NCBI GenBank assembly: GCA_021808195.1
Contig: JAKBCE010000017.1
Span: 1 to 64,000, forward strand
DNA from: Pseudomonadota bacterium
GTDB lineage: Bacteria > Pseudomonadota > Gammaproteobacteria > Steroidobacterales > Steroidobacteraceae
Direction of reading: 5' to 3'
DNA: 64,000 nucleotides
Shown here: positions 1 to 7,951 of the stretch, piece after piece
How the letters are laid out: each line of letters opens with the position of its first letter
Position numbering within the stretch: position 1 is the stretch's first letter
Notes under the pieces: generated by a model
The model's database searches: none
What the model saw: the letters and a program-made list of their open reading frames with translations, nothing else
What the model was told of the DNA's origin: nothing
Translations under genes and position numbers: made by a program

Positions 1-151
1 AGGTCGGAGTGAAGTGCATCTGCACGTTGGGATGCTCGGTGAGGAAGGTCTTGACCAGTTCGGTCTTGTGCGAAGAGAGATTGTCCGCGATCACGTGGAT
101 CTCTTGGCCGCGGGGTTGGTTGAGCACTGGACCTGCCGAGCAATCCATCCA
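1..151 (-). pseudogene. IS630-type transposase fragment, cut by window edge
   Basis: Read on the minus strand, this stretch encodes the last part of a DDE transposase core. It shows the IS630-family block HVIADNLSSHKT followed by FLTEHPNVQMHFTPT, which contains the second catalytic Asp and the conserved Asn-Leu-Ser-Ser-His. The reading frame continues off the left edge. Upstream of PRGQEIH the residues no longer resemble the family. An ATG at about 151 is the only nearby start, so the 5' part of the gene appears to be missing. It sits beside other broken mobile-element remains. Whether the downstream end is complete cannot be seen. Confidence 0.7.
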
Positions 152-424
152 AATCCGGCTCAGCAATCCGCATGGACCGTCTGCGGAAAGCCGAGGACAT
201 CCGAGAAGAGCGTGCGCGCGACGTGCGAGTAGAATCTCGCGGTGTAGCAGTACCCATGATCGGCCTCCAATTCAGGCTGGTTGTGGTAGGCCCTCGTCGG
301 TGTTACCCGCACCGACGGGGGCCGCCTCGGATGGCGGCGGCAGGCTCAGCCGAAAACGGGGGTAAGCCGGAGAATTGAGTCGGATCAATCCCTGCAATAT
401 CAGTAGCTTACGAAGCTTGTTTTA

Positions 425-443
425 AGTCCGGCCCCGAGCACCA
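425..443 (+). repeat. tRNA 3'-end-like att copy 1
   Basis: The sequence AGTCCGGCCCCGAGCACCA looks like the 3' end of a tRNA: the end of a T-loop, a T-stem half, an acceptor strand and a terminal CCA. No tRNA body precedes it. It matches the copy at 1809-1827 in 18 of 19 positions, and each copy lies upstream of a ruined tyrosine integrase. Such short tRNA-end repeats are the usual scars of integrase-mediated island insertion. The T-loop bases suggest a leucine-type tRNA, which is a weak inference. Confidence 0.6.
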
Positions 444-724
444 GGTGGCTTCAAACTCCACCTTCCCTGCCCATCCTCCAACATCCCAACATTGCGTGGA
501 AGCACCGGGAATCATTGAGTTTCCGAAGCGCAGCCCATCCACAGCAATCCACCGGCGTGATAACACGCCCGAGGGTCAAACGGGGGTAACTGCGCTCCCG
601 TGTGAGTCCCGGCTTTTGTAAGTCCTGGTTCGGGACTGAGGTGAGTGAGGGGTTACCCCTATGGTCCAGATTAAGGATGGCGGCGCCATGCTGTGTGTTG
701 CAGCTCCGCGGCCGGTTTTTCCGG

Positions 725-958
725 CGCTCCATCACGATGGGCCGAGCCACACGGGACATCACTTCAGACCTGCGGGGCGCTCTGGCGTCCGTGGCGGTCG
801 AAAACCGCGCCACCATCATGGAGCCACAGGAGATCGGCGGCCTGCTCCGCAGCATAGATGGCTACGTCGGACACCCGACGACGGCGATCGCCCTGAAACT
901 GCCCCCTCTCGTCCTTCTGCGTCCCAGCGGGTTCCGCGCTACGGAATGTACTCAATGA
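725..958 (+). pseudogene. Tyrosine integrase remnant 1
   Basis: The translation contains GRATRDITSDLRGAL and, further on, LLRSIDGYVGHPTTAIALKL. These match the end of the core-binding domain and the start of the catalytic domain of P4-type phage integrases. The same segments occur in the second integrase remnant at 1828-2731 as GRAERDITQGLRGAL and LLRAVDGYRGEAATAAAHKL. The match stops at LRPSGFRATE, just where the first catalytic Arg region should follow, and the frame then ends. The N-terminal domain and the catalytic His, Arg and Tyr are absent. The two remnants differ clearly in sequence, so they come from two separate elements. Confidence 0.7.
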
Positions 959-1165
959 ATCCCGCACCTACGGGATCGGTTCCAGCCTGATGCAGCGAAC
1001 CAGGGAGCCCATATCGCTTCCTGCGACGTTCGTGGGCAACGTCCGACATTACGTCTGATCGACGACGCGGTACGACTACAATTTCTGCACAAATGCACCC
1101 GAAATGCAGCCTTGGCACCACCTCGACTCAGGCGGTATGCTGATTCGGTCGGAGCGAAGCGAGAC

Positions 1166-1381
1166 ATGCTCATGAACGCCAAACTGCGAGAGCTTCCTGT
1201 CGAAGAGCGCATAAAGCTCGTCGAGGACCTATGGGACAGCATCGCCGAAGACCGCAAAGCACTTCCAGTTACCGCAGAACAAAAGGCCGAACTAGACCGT
1301 CGCCTGGAGGCATATGAAGTCGACAAGAATCGCGGCCGACCCGCGGCCGACGTCCTAGCCGATGTGCGCCGCCGGCTGTGA
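1166..1381 (+). CDS. Addiction-module antitoxin, RelB/StbD-like
   Basis: A protein of about 71 residues reading MLMNAKLRELPVEERI and then KLVEDLWDSIAED. This is the typical N-terminus of the putative addiction-module component family (TIGR02574 type), small antitoxins paired with RelE/ParE toxins. The Leu-Val-Glu-Asp-Leu-Trp-Asp-Ser core is a hallmark. The C-terminal half is charged (DKNRGRPAADVLADVRRRL) and probably folds around the toxin. I chose ATG 1166 because GGAG at 1151 is well placed; ATG 1172 is possible. Its stop overlaps the GTG of the next gene, so the two are translationally coupled. Such pairs are normally autoregulated by the antitoxin complex. Confidence 0.85.
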   Translation: MLMNAKLRELPVEERIKLVEDLWDSIAEDRKALPVTAEQKAELDRRLEAYEVDKNRGRPAADVLADVRRRL

Positions 1382-1683
1382 CTGTCGAGGTCCGCCTCCG
1401 GCCGGAAGCCGAGCAGGACCTGGTCGAGGCGGCCTTATGGTACGAGGCGAACGAACCCACTCTCGGCGGCAAATTTCTCGATCAAGTGCAAAGCGCGCTG
1501 GTCACCATCGCGGAGCAGCCTGTCGCGTACCCGATGATCTACAAGTCGGTTCGCCGCGCACTTGTCAAGCGATTCCCATTTGGAACCTTTTGCACAGTCG
1601 ATGACACTGGCGTAATTGTAATCGCAGCTCTGCACGGCAGCCGCCATCCACGGGTTTGGAGAGAGCGCGCTCAACAGGCTTGA
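1378..1683 (+). CDS. RelE/ParE-family toxin
   Basis: A 101-residue protein starting at GTG 1378 with a 4-base GTGA overlap with the antitoxin stop. It begins MTVEVRLRPEAEQDL and carries EAALWYEANEPTLGGKF. It ends with VIVIAALHGSRHPRVW, the closing beta strand and basic tail (ALxHGSRxPxxW) typical of ParE/RelE toxins. Family members either cleave ribosome-bound mRNA or poison gyrase; the sequence does not decide which. The length is normal and no key segment is missing, so the pair looks functional. It sits between two integrase remnants, as stabilising modules on mobile islands often do. Confidence 0.88.
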   Translation: MTVEVRLRPEAEQDLVEAALWYEANEPTLGGKFLDQVQSALVTIAEQPVAYPMIYKSVRRALVKRFPFGTFCTVDDTGVIVIAALHGSRHPRVWRERAQQA

Positions 1684-1808
1684 TTTGTCCTGACGAATGG
1701 AACAGAGAGGACGATGTTGACTCATCTGTCCTAGCTCTGTGCGGCACCATGGCATTTCGGTGACGGATCGCGAACTCCTACCCATCATTAACTTGCAGAG
1801 CCATCCTC

Positions 1809-1827
1809 AGTCCGGCCCCGGGCACCA
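1809..1827 (+). repeat. tRNA 3'-end-like att copy 2
   Basis: AGTCCGGCCCCGGGCACCA is a direct repeat of the copy at 425-443 with one mismatch. It ends directly before the coding remains of the second integrase. No tRNA gene body lies upstream. The acceptor-like part CCCGGGC would pair with a GCCCGGG 5' end, as in some bacterial leucine tRNAs. I read it as an attachment-site scar. Confidence 0.6.
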
Positions 1828-2731
1828 TTCAAGCCTCCGACACCCTCCGGGCCGTGGCCGAGGAATGGCTCGGCATGTAAACCAAGACCCTCGCAGCGGT
1901 GACGGTCGACAAGGCCCGCTGGATGCTGGACACGTTCATCCTCCCGAAGCTCGGCGACAGGCAGATAAACGACATCCGCGCACCGGAACTGCTCGCCACG
2001 CTGCGCCGGATCGAAGCGAAGGGCCGGCACGAAACAGCAACGCGCGCAAAGCAACGCGTCGGGCAGATCATTCGATACGCCATCGCCATCGGCCGCGCCG
2101 AACGCGACATCACACAAGGCCTGCGCGGTGCGCTGGCACCAGTCCCGACGAAAGCCGCGCCGCCCTGACCGATCCGGTACGAGTGGGCGAACTGCTCCGC
2201 GCCGTCGACGGCTACCGGGGCGAAGCCGCCACTGCTGCAGCGCACAAACTCGCCCCCTCACCTTCGTGCGCCCCCGGTGAGCTCCGTGGCGCCGAGTGGC
2301 GCATCCCGGGCGAGCGCATGAAGATGGGTGACGCACACATCGTCCCCCTCCCTTCTCAGGCGGTCGAGATCCTGACGGGCCTGCAGGCAGTCACGGGCAA
2401 CGGCCGGTATCTGTTCCCGTCGCTGCACTCTCGTGAACGCCCCATGAGCGAGAACACACTCAACGCCGCACTGCGCCGGCTCGGCTACACCACCGACGAA
2501 ATGACCGCACACGGGTTCCGGGCCATGGCCCCGACGCTGCTCAATGAACAGGGATTCCCGCCCGACGGCATCGAGTTGCAGCTCGCGCACACCGAGCACA
2601 ACAAAGTCCGTGCCGCATACAACCGCGCACAGCGCCTCGAGGAGCGCCGCAAGATGATGCAGGCATGGGCGGACTATCTCGACGGATTGAGGGCCGACGC
2701 CAAGGTCGTGCCGATCCGGCGCAAGGCGTAA
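1828..2731 (+). pseudogene. P4-type tyrosine integrase, disrupted
   Basis: The remains of a phage/island integrase run through two reading frames. The core-binding domain (TFILPKLGDRQINDIR, then RAERDITQGLRGAL) is in one frame and carries a TAA near 1878. Near 2150 the homology shifts to another frame, which carries the catalytic domain to 2731. That part keeps the HGFR box, QLAH and the final RAAYNRA tyrosine. A short compensating frameshift is visible around APSPSCAPGEL, where LAPLTFVRPGEL is expected, and about ten residues after GAEW are missing. The N-terminal arm-binding domain is absent because the match begins right after the att-like repeat. The gene cannot make an active recombinase. 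Confidence 0.85.
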
Positions 2732-2778
2732 CCTGATTGACCATCCGCACCCCGTGCGCCTGTGTCCGTTGAAATCCG

Positions 2779-2796
2779 TATAGTGAGCCTACACAC
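2779..2796. promoter_or_regulatory. Possible operator of the higBA remnant
   Basis: TAGTG and CACTA form a 5-bp inverted repeat with an 8-base spacer, about 10 bases before the toxin start codon at 2805. Hig-type antitoxins commonly bind small palindromes at this place. The arms are short and the call is tentative. Confidence 0.3.
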
Positions 2797-2804
2797 TACT
2801 CGCT

Positions 2805-3090
2805 GTGATCCGCTCGTTCCGCCATGCTGGACTCGAGGCGTTCTTCCGCACGGGCTCCAAAGCAGGAATTCAGCCGAAGCATGCGAAGCGGCTCCGGCTG
2901 CAGCTCGGGCAGTTGAACCGGGCCAGCGGCCCGCGCGATATGGCCGCATCGCCCTGGCGGCTTCATCCTTTGTACGGCGGCTTGAAGAACCACTGGGCCG
3001 TTTGGGTGGATTGAGAACTGGCGGCTCACATTCAGCTTCGAGGGCACCGAGGCGGTGCTCGTCGACTACCAGGATTATCAATGGGGACGC
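2805..3090 (+). pseudogene. higB: HigB-like toxin, frameshifted
   Basis: From GTG 2805 the frame gives MIRSFRHAGLEAFF and then RTGSKAGIQPKHAKRLRLQL, typical of HigB/RelE-type toxins of the higBA family. It reaches HWAVWVD and stops at 3012. The missing end (ENWRLTFSFEGTEAVLVDYQDY) is found at once in the +1 frame, so a single-base indel near 3012 breaks the gene. In that frame the expected stop before higA is also lost. The order toxin-then-antitoxin and the intact antitoxin next door support the assignment. A sequencing error is possible but would have to explain both defects. Confidence 0.8.
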
Positions 3091-3094
3091 CACC

Positions 3095-3397
3095 ATGACC
3101 GAGATGCACAATCCCCCCCACCCTGGCGAGGTCCTGCGCGAGTGGCTTTCGGAGATCAGTGTCACAGACGCTGCCGAGCACCTGGGCGTGACGCGCGCGG
3201 CGCTCTCGCGCGTACTGAACGGCGCGGCTGGCGTGAGCGCCGAGATGGATCTGCGCCTCTCGAAGGCGCTCGGCACCACCCCGGGGCTCTGGTATGGCAT
3301 GCAGGCCGACTACGACCTGTGGCAGGCCAAGCGGCGCTTTCATGCCAAGGTGAAACCGCTCCAGCACATCGAGTCGCGTGATGGCTCGGGTGCCTGA
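3095..3397 (+). CDS. higA: HigA-like antitoxin, XRE family
   Basis: A 100-residue protein starting MTEMHNPPHPGEVLREWL, the standard HigA opening. A helix-turn-helix follows, with VTDAAEHLGVTRAALSRVLN at about residues 24-43, and then the family segment GLWYGMQADYDLWQA. HigA binds and neutralises HigB and represses the shared promoter. The toxin upstream is frameshifted, so this antitoxin appears to persist without a partner. It may still repress its promoter or neutralise a related toxin elsewhere; that is inference. The start at ATG 3095 gives the normal family length. Confidence 0.9.
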   Translation: MTEMHNPPHPGEVLREWLSEISVTDAAEHLGVTRAALSRVLNGAAGVSAEMDLRLSKALGTTPGLWYGMQADYDLWQAKRRFHAKVKPLQHIESRDGSGA

Positions 3398-3510
3398 TGC
3401 CAAGGTGTGAGGCGATAAGCCGAATGCGCCGCGGCTAGGCTGCTCCCCGAACACCGGTCCCTTCACCCGCTGTCGCGGCGCTTCTCTTTGAAGGGCTGGA
3501 GAAGGCCAGC

Positions 3511-3765
3511 ATGGGCGAACAAGGCGTAACGTGGTCGGATGTCGAGGCATGCAAAGTCGGCTTTGATGCCGGTTTGTTGCCTATGCTTCGTAGACAGCGG
3601 GAGACGCAAGGCGATCACGCCGCCGCGCAAGCGCTGGCCGACTTCTGCGCGACGGTGAACAGCCACCTGGAAGCGTACCAACCCGGCGAACGGCTCGGGC
3701 CGGTGGAGCTTGACCCGACGCTAGCCCACCACGTTGCGCTCGTCTTCCAGCGCATCCTCCTCTGA
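3511..3765 (+). CDS. Hypothetical protein, 84 residues
   Basis: I do not recognise this protein. It starts MGEQGVTWSDVEACKVGF after a plausible ribosome-binding site (GGAG at about 3497). It is mostly helical and acidic, with one Cys near each end of the first two thirds, and it ends HHVALVFQRILL. It has no signal peptide or membrane segment. It lies between the higBA remnant and a PIN-toxin remnant. It could be a small accessory gene of the island or a chance frame. Confidence 0.42.
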   Translation: MGEQGVTWSDVEACKVGFDAGLLPMLRRQRETQGDHAAAQALADFCATVNSHLEAYQPGERLGPVELDPTLAHHVALVFQRILL

Positions 3766-3860
3766 GTCCTGAGGAAATAGAAGCCGAGATCAGTGCTCAG
3801 CACACAGCCCGACGCGGCCAGCGTCCGACATGCCGCTGATCATCCCCTGTCGGGCCAGCA

Positions 3861-4085
3861 TTGCGCCTCGTCCTCGACACGAACCTAGTCATATCGGCGC
3901 ACCCGTGGCAGGAACCGCCGCACCAACGCATTTTCCGGTCTGACGCCTCCCGTTCCGCTTCTTCTCCAAGCCCTGTCTTGCTCGCCGAACTCGAGCAAGT
4001 CTTCGGCCTTTCCAAGTGGGCGCATAAGCCGTCGCGACCAGAGCCGATCTTACCGTCTCGGGCGACTCCCATTCATTCGCGCTGA
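3861..4085 (+). pseudogene. PIN-domain toxin remnant
   Basis: The frame opens with MRLVLDTNLVISA, the first strand and first catalytic Asp of PIN-domain RNases, and later has SPVLLAELEQVFGLSKWA, which matches the next conserved helix. Between these the sequence is shortened and unlike the family, and after Lys-Trp-Ala the match is lost. About half of a normal PIN domain of roughly 130-140 residues, with the remaining acidic residues, is missing. The likely start is TTG 3861. It is another decayed toxin gene in this cluster. Confidence 0.6.
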
Positions 4086-4284
4086 AAAGGCATCAGAACA
4101 TACCGATTCTTGGGGCACCGAGGCGCTCGTTAAATTGAATCCCACAGAAGCTCACGGAAGATAGCTCTATAATCACAAAGTCCACGACAATCGATAGCCA
4201 ACAGAAAAATTTCACTTCGACCGGAAACGTCCGGCCAACAGCGCATCTCGCGAACTCAAAACCAGCATCCAAACCCGTTACACG

Positions 4285-4524
4285 ATGAACGCGACTGTAG
4301 AGGCAATCGACAGCGGCAAAGCGACCCTGGCAGAGATCAGGCGAATGGGCCTTGATGCGCTCGTCAAGGCATTGGGACCGGTGGGTATGTCGCGGTTTCT
4401 TCAGCAACTCGACTCTGGGCATAGCGACTACGTCGCCGAGCGGTGTGCGATCCTGGGCAACCCAACAGTCGAGCAACTCATGGACGAAATTGACCGGCGA
4501 CGAGGAAATGCCCTGTCCGAATAA
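4285..4524 (+). CDS. Small conserved-looking hypothetical protein
   Basis: A 79-residue protein, MNATVEAIDSGKATLAEI onward, with a central LVKALGPVGMSRFLQQ and an acidic C-terminal helix LMDEIDRRR. It resembles, from memory, a widespread family of small uncharacterised proteins that accompany toxin genes, so an antitoxin-like role is possible but unproven. No toxin partner is visible next to it; the nearest candidate is the PIN remnant upstream. No strong ribosome-binding site precedes ATG 4285. Confidence 0.6.
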   Translation: MNATVEAIDSGKATLAEIRRMGLDALVKALGPVGMSRFLQQLDSGHSDYVAERCAILGNPTVEQLMDEIDRRRGNALSE

Positions 4525-4752
4525 CTGTCTATTTTGACGCCGGTTGGCCTGACCGACGTCCCGAGAACGGCTGACCCGAAATGCTCCATCGATACCAAAG
4601 AACTCAATCTGCCGGATCGAGCGACTGTGCGTAAATCCGAAGGTCAGCCGGGTGCACCGCCCGGATGCGAGGCGGCTACACGCCGTCCGAGAGCCGGCTG
4701 GTGCCCCGTGCAGCGGCCACGGCGCATCACAGCAAGCAAGTGAGGTGTCGAG

Positions 4753-5379
4753 ATGACGCGATCGTGCTTCACTCTGGTTCGCCATGCCGATTATCGCCCC
4801 ATGCCGTGGCGCAATGGGCAGGGCATGACGCTCGAGATTGCCCGCGAGCCGGTGGCCGGGGAGCCCTTCGCGTGGCGATTGAGCCTCGCGGACATAGCGG
4901 TCGATGGTCCTTTTTCACCGTACCCGGGATACCATCGCGCGATCGTCCTGGTCAGTGGCCAATCTGTGCGGTTGGATTACCACGGCCAGGGCAGCTGCGT
5001 GCTCGACTCCCGTCGCCGTGGCACCCGATTCGATGGAAATTGGCGCACCGCATGCACGCTCGGAAATGGACCGTGCACCGATCTGAGCCTGATCGTGGCC
5101 CGGGGCAACGCTACGCAGTCCGGCTGTATCGTGCGCGCTCCGGCCGTGTTTCCGTTGCGCGACGTTCGATCGCTGACGCTGACTGCGGAATTGGAACACG
5201 CACTGTTCGTCCTGCGAGGAGCGGTAGCCGTTCGTGATGCGGCCCATCGGCGGACGCGGGTCGCCCGCGAGCGCGACACCGTTCTGGCCTCCGGCAGCGC
5301 CGGTGCACGCTTGATCTTGGCGCCGCGTGGCACGGCCCCCGTGCAATTGGCACTGCTGCGATGGCGCCCTGGCCGCTGA
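4753..5379 (+). CDS. HutD/Ves-like cupin protein
   Basis: A 208-residue protein that opens with FTLVRHADYRPMPWRNGQG and then has TLEIAREP and FAWRLSLADIAVDGPFS, the signature of the HutD/Ves family (bicupin fold, PF05962). HutD accompanies histidine utilisation genes in some bacteria and may buffer formiminoglutamate; Ves is an E. coli cold-response protein. No hut gene is present here, so the in vivo role is open. The C-terminal half is a second degenerate cupin. It stands alone between the island debris and a non-coding stretch, and the length is normal. Confidence 0.85.
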   Translation: MTRSCFTLVRHADYRPMPWRNGQGMTLEIAREPVAGEPFAWRLSLADIAVDGPFSPYPGYHRAIVLVSGQSVRLDYHGQGSCVLDSRRRGTRFDGNWRTACTLGNGPCTDLSLIVARGNATQSGCIVRAPAVFPLRDVRSLTLTAELEHALFVLRGAVAVRDAAHRRTRVARERDTVLASGSAGARLILAPRGTAPVQLALLRWRPGR

Positions 5380-5800
5380 TGCACGGAACGATGCAGAAGG
5401 TCTGACTGAGCGACAGTTTACGCGTGCGACCTGAGAACGCGGCGCCATGGGTCGACCGTCCTCGGAGTCGTGCCGACGCTGACGTCAGGTTATAGCTGTC
5501 TCGTTCACGCGGAACAGAGCCGAACATATATCGGGATTCCACGGCCTTGCTCCGTCATTGTGCTCGCCAAGGCGCAGGCGTAAACTGCTTGTGCGTTGGC
5601 AATATGTTTGCCGCTCCACAGGTGCCCGTTGACGCGGCGCAGAGTTGGGCCGAGTCGTCGCGCGACGCCTCGACATCCCGCAGACGCACGGGCCATCGGG
5701 AAGAATCGGGCTAGCAGCCGAGCCCGCAAACCATCATCGGGACATCACTCTGGCATGGGTTCAGAGCGTTCGATGGATTCAGTTACCCGAGGAGAACGGC
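5380..5800. other. Intergenic, no gene seen
   Basis: About 420 bases between the HutD-like gene and the YHS-like gene. Only overlapping short frames rich in Arg and Ser occur, without start signals or motifs. I see no RNA gene or strong hairpin. Confidence 0.5.
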
Positions 5801-6220
5801 ATGACCCGACAGGATAACGCTCGGAAACGAGTGACGCGCATTCTGATTTTGGGCTGCGCGCTGCTGACCCTGCCGGCCTATGCGCACGCCGCGAAGCCCG
5901 CGGCACCGTCATCGAATGCCAAAGCAGAAGCCGCCGCTGCCCGCACCGCGATGCTCGAGCACAAAGGCATCTGGAAGTGGGTCGTGCCTCCGGTCAAGAT
6001 GAACGGTGCGTTCGACGATCATGATCCGATTGGTCTGGTGGCCGGCAAACTCATCGCGGCCGACTGCGCGTTCAACTGGACGGACCCCGATACCCACAAA
6101 CTCTATTGCTTCACCTCAGCCACCTCGCTGGTGTACTTTCTAAGCTCGCCACAGACCTATTTGGCCAAGGCCGAGAAACACTGGCAGCGCCTGAAGGGAA
6201 CGCTGCACCATCCACACTGA
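5801..6220 (+). CDS. Exported YHS-domain-like protein
   Basis: ATG 5801 follows GGAG at 5791 with good spacing and starts a 139-residue protein. The N-terminus is basic, followed by a hydrophobic stretch ILILGCALLTLPAYAHA, a signal peptide with a likely cut after AHA. The mature part contains DPIGLVAGKLIAADCAFNWT and then KLYCFTSATSLVYFLSSPQT, resembling the YHS fold (metal-binding TRASH-like proteins with the pattern D-P-[VI]-...-Y-F-x-S...F...P..Y). The two Cys may bind a metal. It is probably periplasmic and has no obvious operon partner. Confidence 0.65.
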   Translation: MTRQDNARKRVTRILILGCALLTLPAYAHAAKPAAPSSNAKAEAAAARTAMLEHKGIWKWVVPPVKMNGAFDDHDPIGLVAGKLIAADCAFNWTDPDTHKLYCFTSATSLVYFLSSPQTYLAKAEKHWQRLKGTLHHPH

Positions 6221-6485
6221 AAGACGCACTAGGCGCAATAGCCGTTCGTGACGGTGGCCAAGCAATTCGCCTTCCAGGCGCCGATCACACACTACGCTCT
6301 GGAATGTCGGTTGACGCCCAATGCAACCGATGCCGAGCCGGCCCCGGGGATCAGAGGCTGCACCACAGCCTCCTCTGCGGCTCGCCCGTTACCGGATCCC
6401 GGCGCCACCCGCACATCACCCCCCCGGGGGCTGCAAACCGCCGGCAGCACTCATCCGGCGGCGTTGCGCTGCAGACCCGTCGCGT

Positions 6486-7163
6486 TCACCCCTCGAGGGC
6501 TCTGCGGTCGGTCAATTCGGCATGCTGATCGAGATGCTCGCTGCGCCACAGGTACAGCGCCAGCAGCGGTTCGGACTCGGTGCGCATCGCATGCGCTTCC
6601 CATCGGGCATGCAGTACCGGCTCACCGGGCTCGATCTGCTGCCATCCGCTCTGCGCTCGCCACCAGGCGGCGCGTCCTGCGAGGGGCAGATACAGTTCCA
6701 GGGCTTCATGATGATGCGGGGGGTATTCGACGTCGGGACCCAGCAGCAGGAATCCAACGGCGCAGGTTCGGCTGGGCACCGGGCCAGTGAGGCCCACCAG
6801 CTCAGCCCAACCGTATTGGGTGAGAAAATGTTGGCTCATCTGCCGCGCGCCGTAGGTCTGGCGCCAGGGGAGCACGGGGGCCGCTGAGTGCAGTGCCTCA
6901 ACCAATGGATGCATCGCCGGCGGCGCTGCCGTTTGACACAGCGACAGGTGGCGCAAGACCGGCAGACTGCTCGTTGGCACGGTGCGGCGCTGCAGCGGGT
7001 CCGACCACGGCACGCTGGCGCCGGCGACGAACTGCGGCGCGTGGGTGTCAATGAAGCGCCGGGTCGCACCGATCAGCGCCTCGATCGCGACCGGCAACGG
7101 GCAGGCCGGTGCGGCCTCATCACGCGGGGGTAATGCAGAGGATTTTGGATGGTCGAGAGTCAT
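6486..7163 (-). CDS. DMSP lyase-like cupin protein
   Basis: About 225 residues. The C-terminal half has YPPHHHEALELYLPLAG, then WW, EPVLHARWEAHAMRT and LLALYLW. This matches the cupin motifs of the DMSP-lyase family (DddL/DddQ/DddW type, PF16867-like), where His, His, Glu and Tyr bind a divalent metal and a Tyr is the base. The N-terminal half is helical. Family members cleave dimethylsulfoniopropionate to DMS and acrylate, but many homologues have unknown substrates. I take ATG 7163 as start; ATG 7208 and 7223 are in frame. It is divergent from the HNH gene. Confidence 0.7.
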   Translation of the reverse strand: MTLDHPKSSALPPRDEAAPACPLPVAIEALIGATRRFIDTHAPQFVAGASVPWSDPLQRRTVPTSSLPVLRHLSLCQTAAPPAMHPLVEALHSAAPVLPWRQTYGARQMSQHFLTQYGWAELVGLTGPVPSRTCAVGFLLLGPDVEYPPHHHEALELYLPLAGRAAWWRAQSGWQQIEPGEPVLHARWEAHAMRTESEPLLALYLWRSEHLDQHAELTDRRALEG

Positions 7164-7396
7164 ATCGGCTGCTGATGTCTCAACGGGGATGATGAGCGAA
7201 TGACGCATCCTATCGAAAATCATGTGACTCGCTGCCTGCCGCGATGCCTCTTTATGCTCTTGGCGCATCCGCCCGGACCCTCGGCCGCGCAACCGCGTGC
7301 CCGGCCGCTCGCCACAACCCACCGCCCCGAGCGGCTCGGTCTGGCGCGCAGAGTCGTCCGCCGCCGCGGGGCAAATCGTATAATCGCGCTCCGTCC

Positions 7397-7942
7397 ATGA
7401 AGACCTCTCGCCTGCTCGTGCTCTCGGTCTGCCTGCTGGTGCCGGCGCTCGCCTTCGCCTGGGGGCGTTGGCATGCCTATCGTGGGTATTCCCACTGGCG
7501 GTCTGCGCGCCACAAGGTGTTTCCGCTGCGTGATGCGCTGCCGAAGACGCGACTGACCCCGGGCGCCCTCAATGCCGCGGTCACCCAGTCGGATATTGAC
7601 CGGACGATTTGCGTACGGGGCTATACGCGCCGTATCCGTCCGCCCGAGGCGTATACCGAGCGGCTTAAGCGCAGACAAATCCGTGCCTACCATTACCCGG
7701 ATCACTGGCTGCGTGATTACGAGGAAGATCACCTGATTCCGCTGGAACTCGGCGGCTCACCGACCTCGCCGCGCAATCTTTGGCCAGAGCCGCACTACGT
7801 CGTCGGCGGCTGGGGCTCCTATCGCAAGGACCGGCTTGAGAACCGCCTCAATCACCTGGTCTGTCGCCGACGGCTGTCGCTCGCGGCTGCGCGACACATG
7901 ATTGCAACGAACTGGATCGCCGCGTACCGGCGCTACCGCTAA
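7397..7942 (+). CDS. Exported HNH-type nuclease-like protein
   Basis: A 181-residue protein starting MKTSRLLVLSVCLLVPALAF, a clear signal peptide. The mature part has YEEDHLIPLELGGSPTSPRN followed by LWPEP. DHLIPLELGG...NLWP is the beta-beta-alpha metal (HNH) pattern, with Asp-His as metal ligand and base and Asn and further residues downstream. Two Cys (ICVRGY and LVCRRR) could form a disulfide in the periplasm. It is likely a secreted or periplasmic endonuclease, perhaps for DNA scavenging. The alkB gene follows 9 bases later, so the two may share a transcript. Confidence 0.72.
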   Translation: MKTSRLLVLSVCLLVPALAFAWGRWHAYRGYSHWRSARHKVFPLRDALPKTRLTPGALNAAVTQSDIDRTICVRGYTRRIRPPEAYTERLKRRQIRAYHYPDHWLRDYEEDHLIPLELGGSPTSPRNLWPEPHYVVGGWGSYRKDRLENRLNHLVCRRRLSLAAARHMIATNWIAAYRRYR

Positions 7943-7951
7943 GCCGCTCCC

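Larger units (their letters stand above)
152..1165. other. Decayed integration-zone DNA without intact genes
   Basis: About 1 kb between the transposase fragment and the toxin-antitoxin pair. Apart from the att-like copy and the integrase remnant listed separately, only overlapping short frames without family motifs are visible. I see no intact gene here. Confidence 0.5.
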
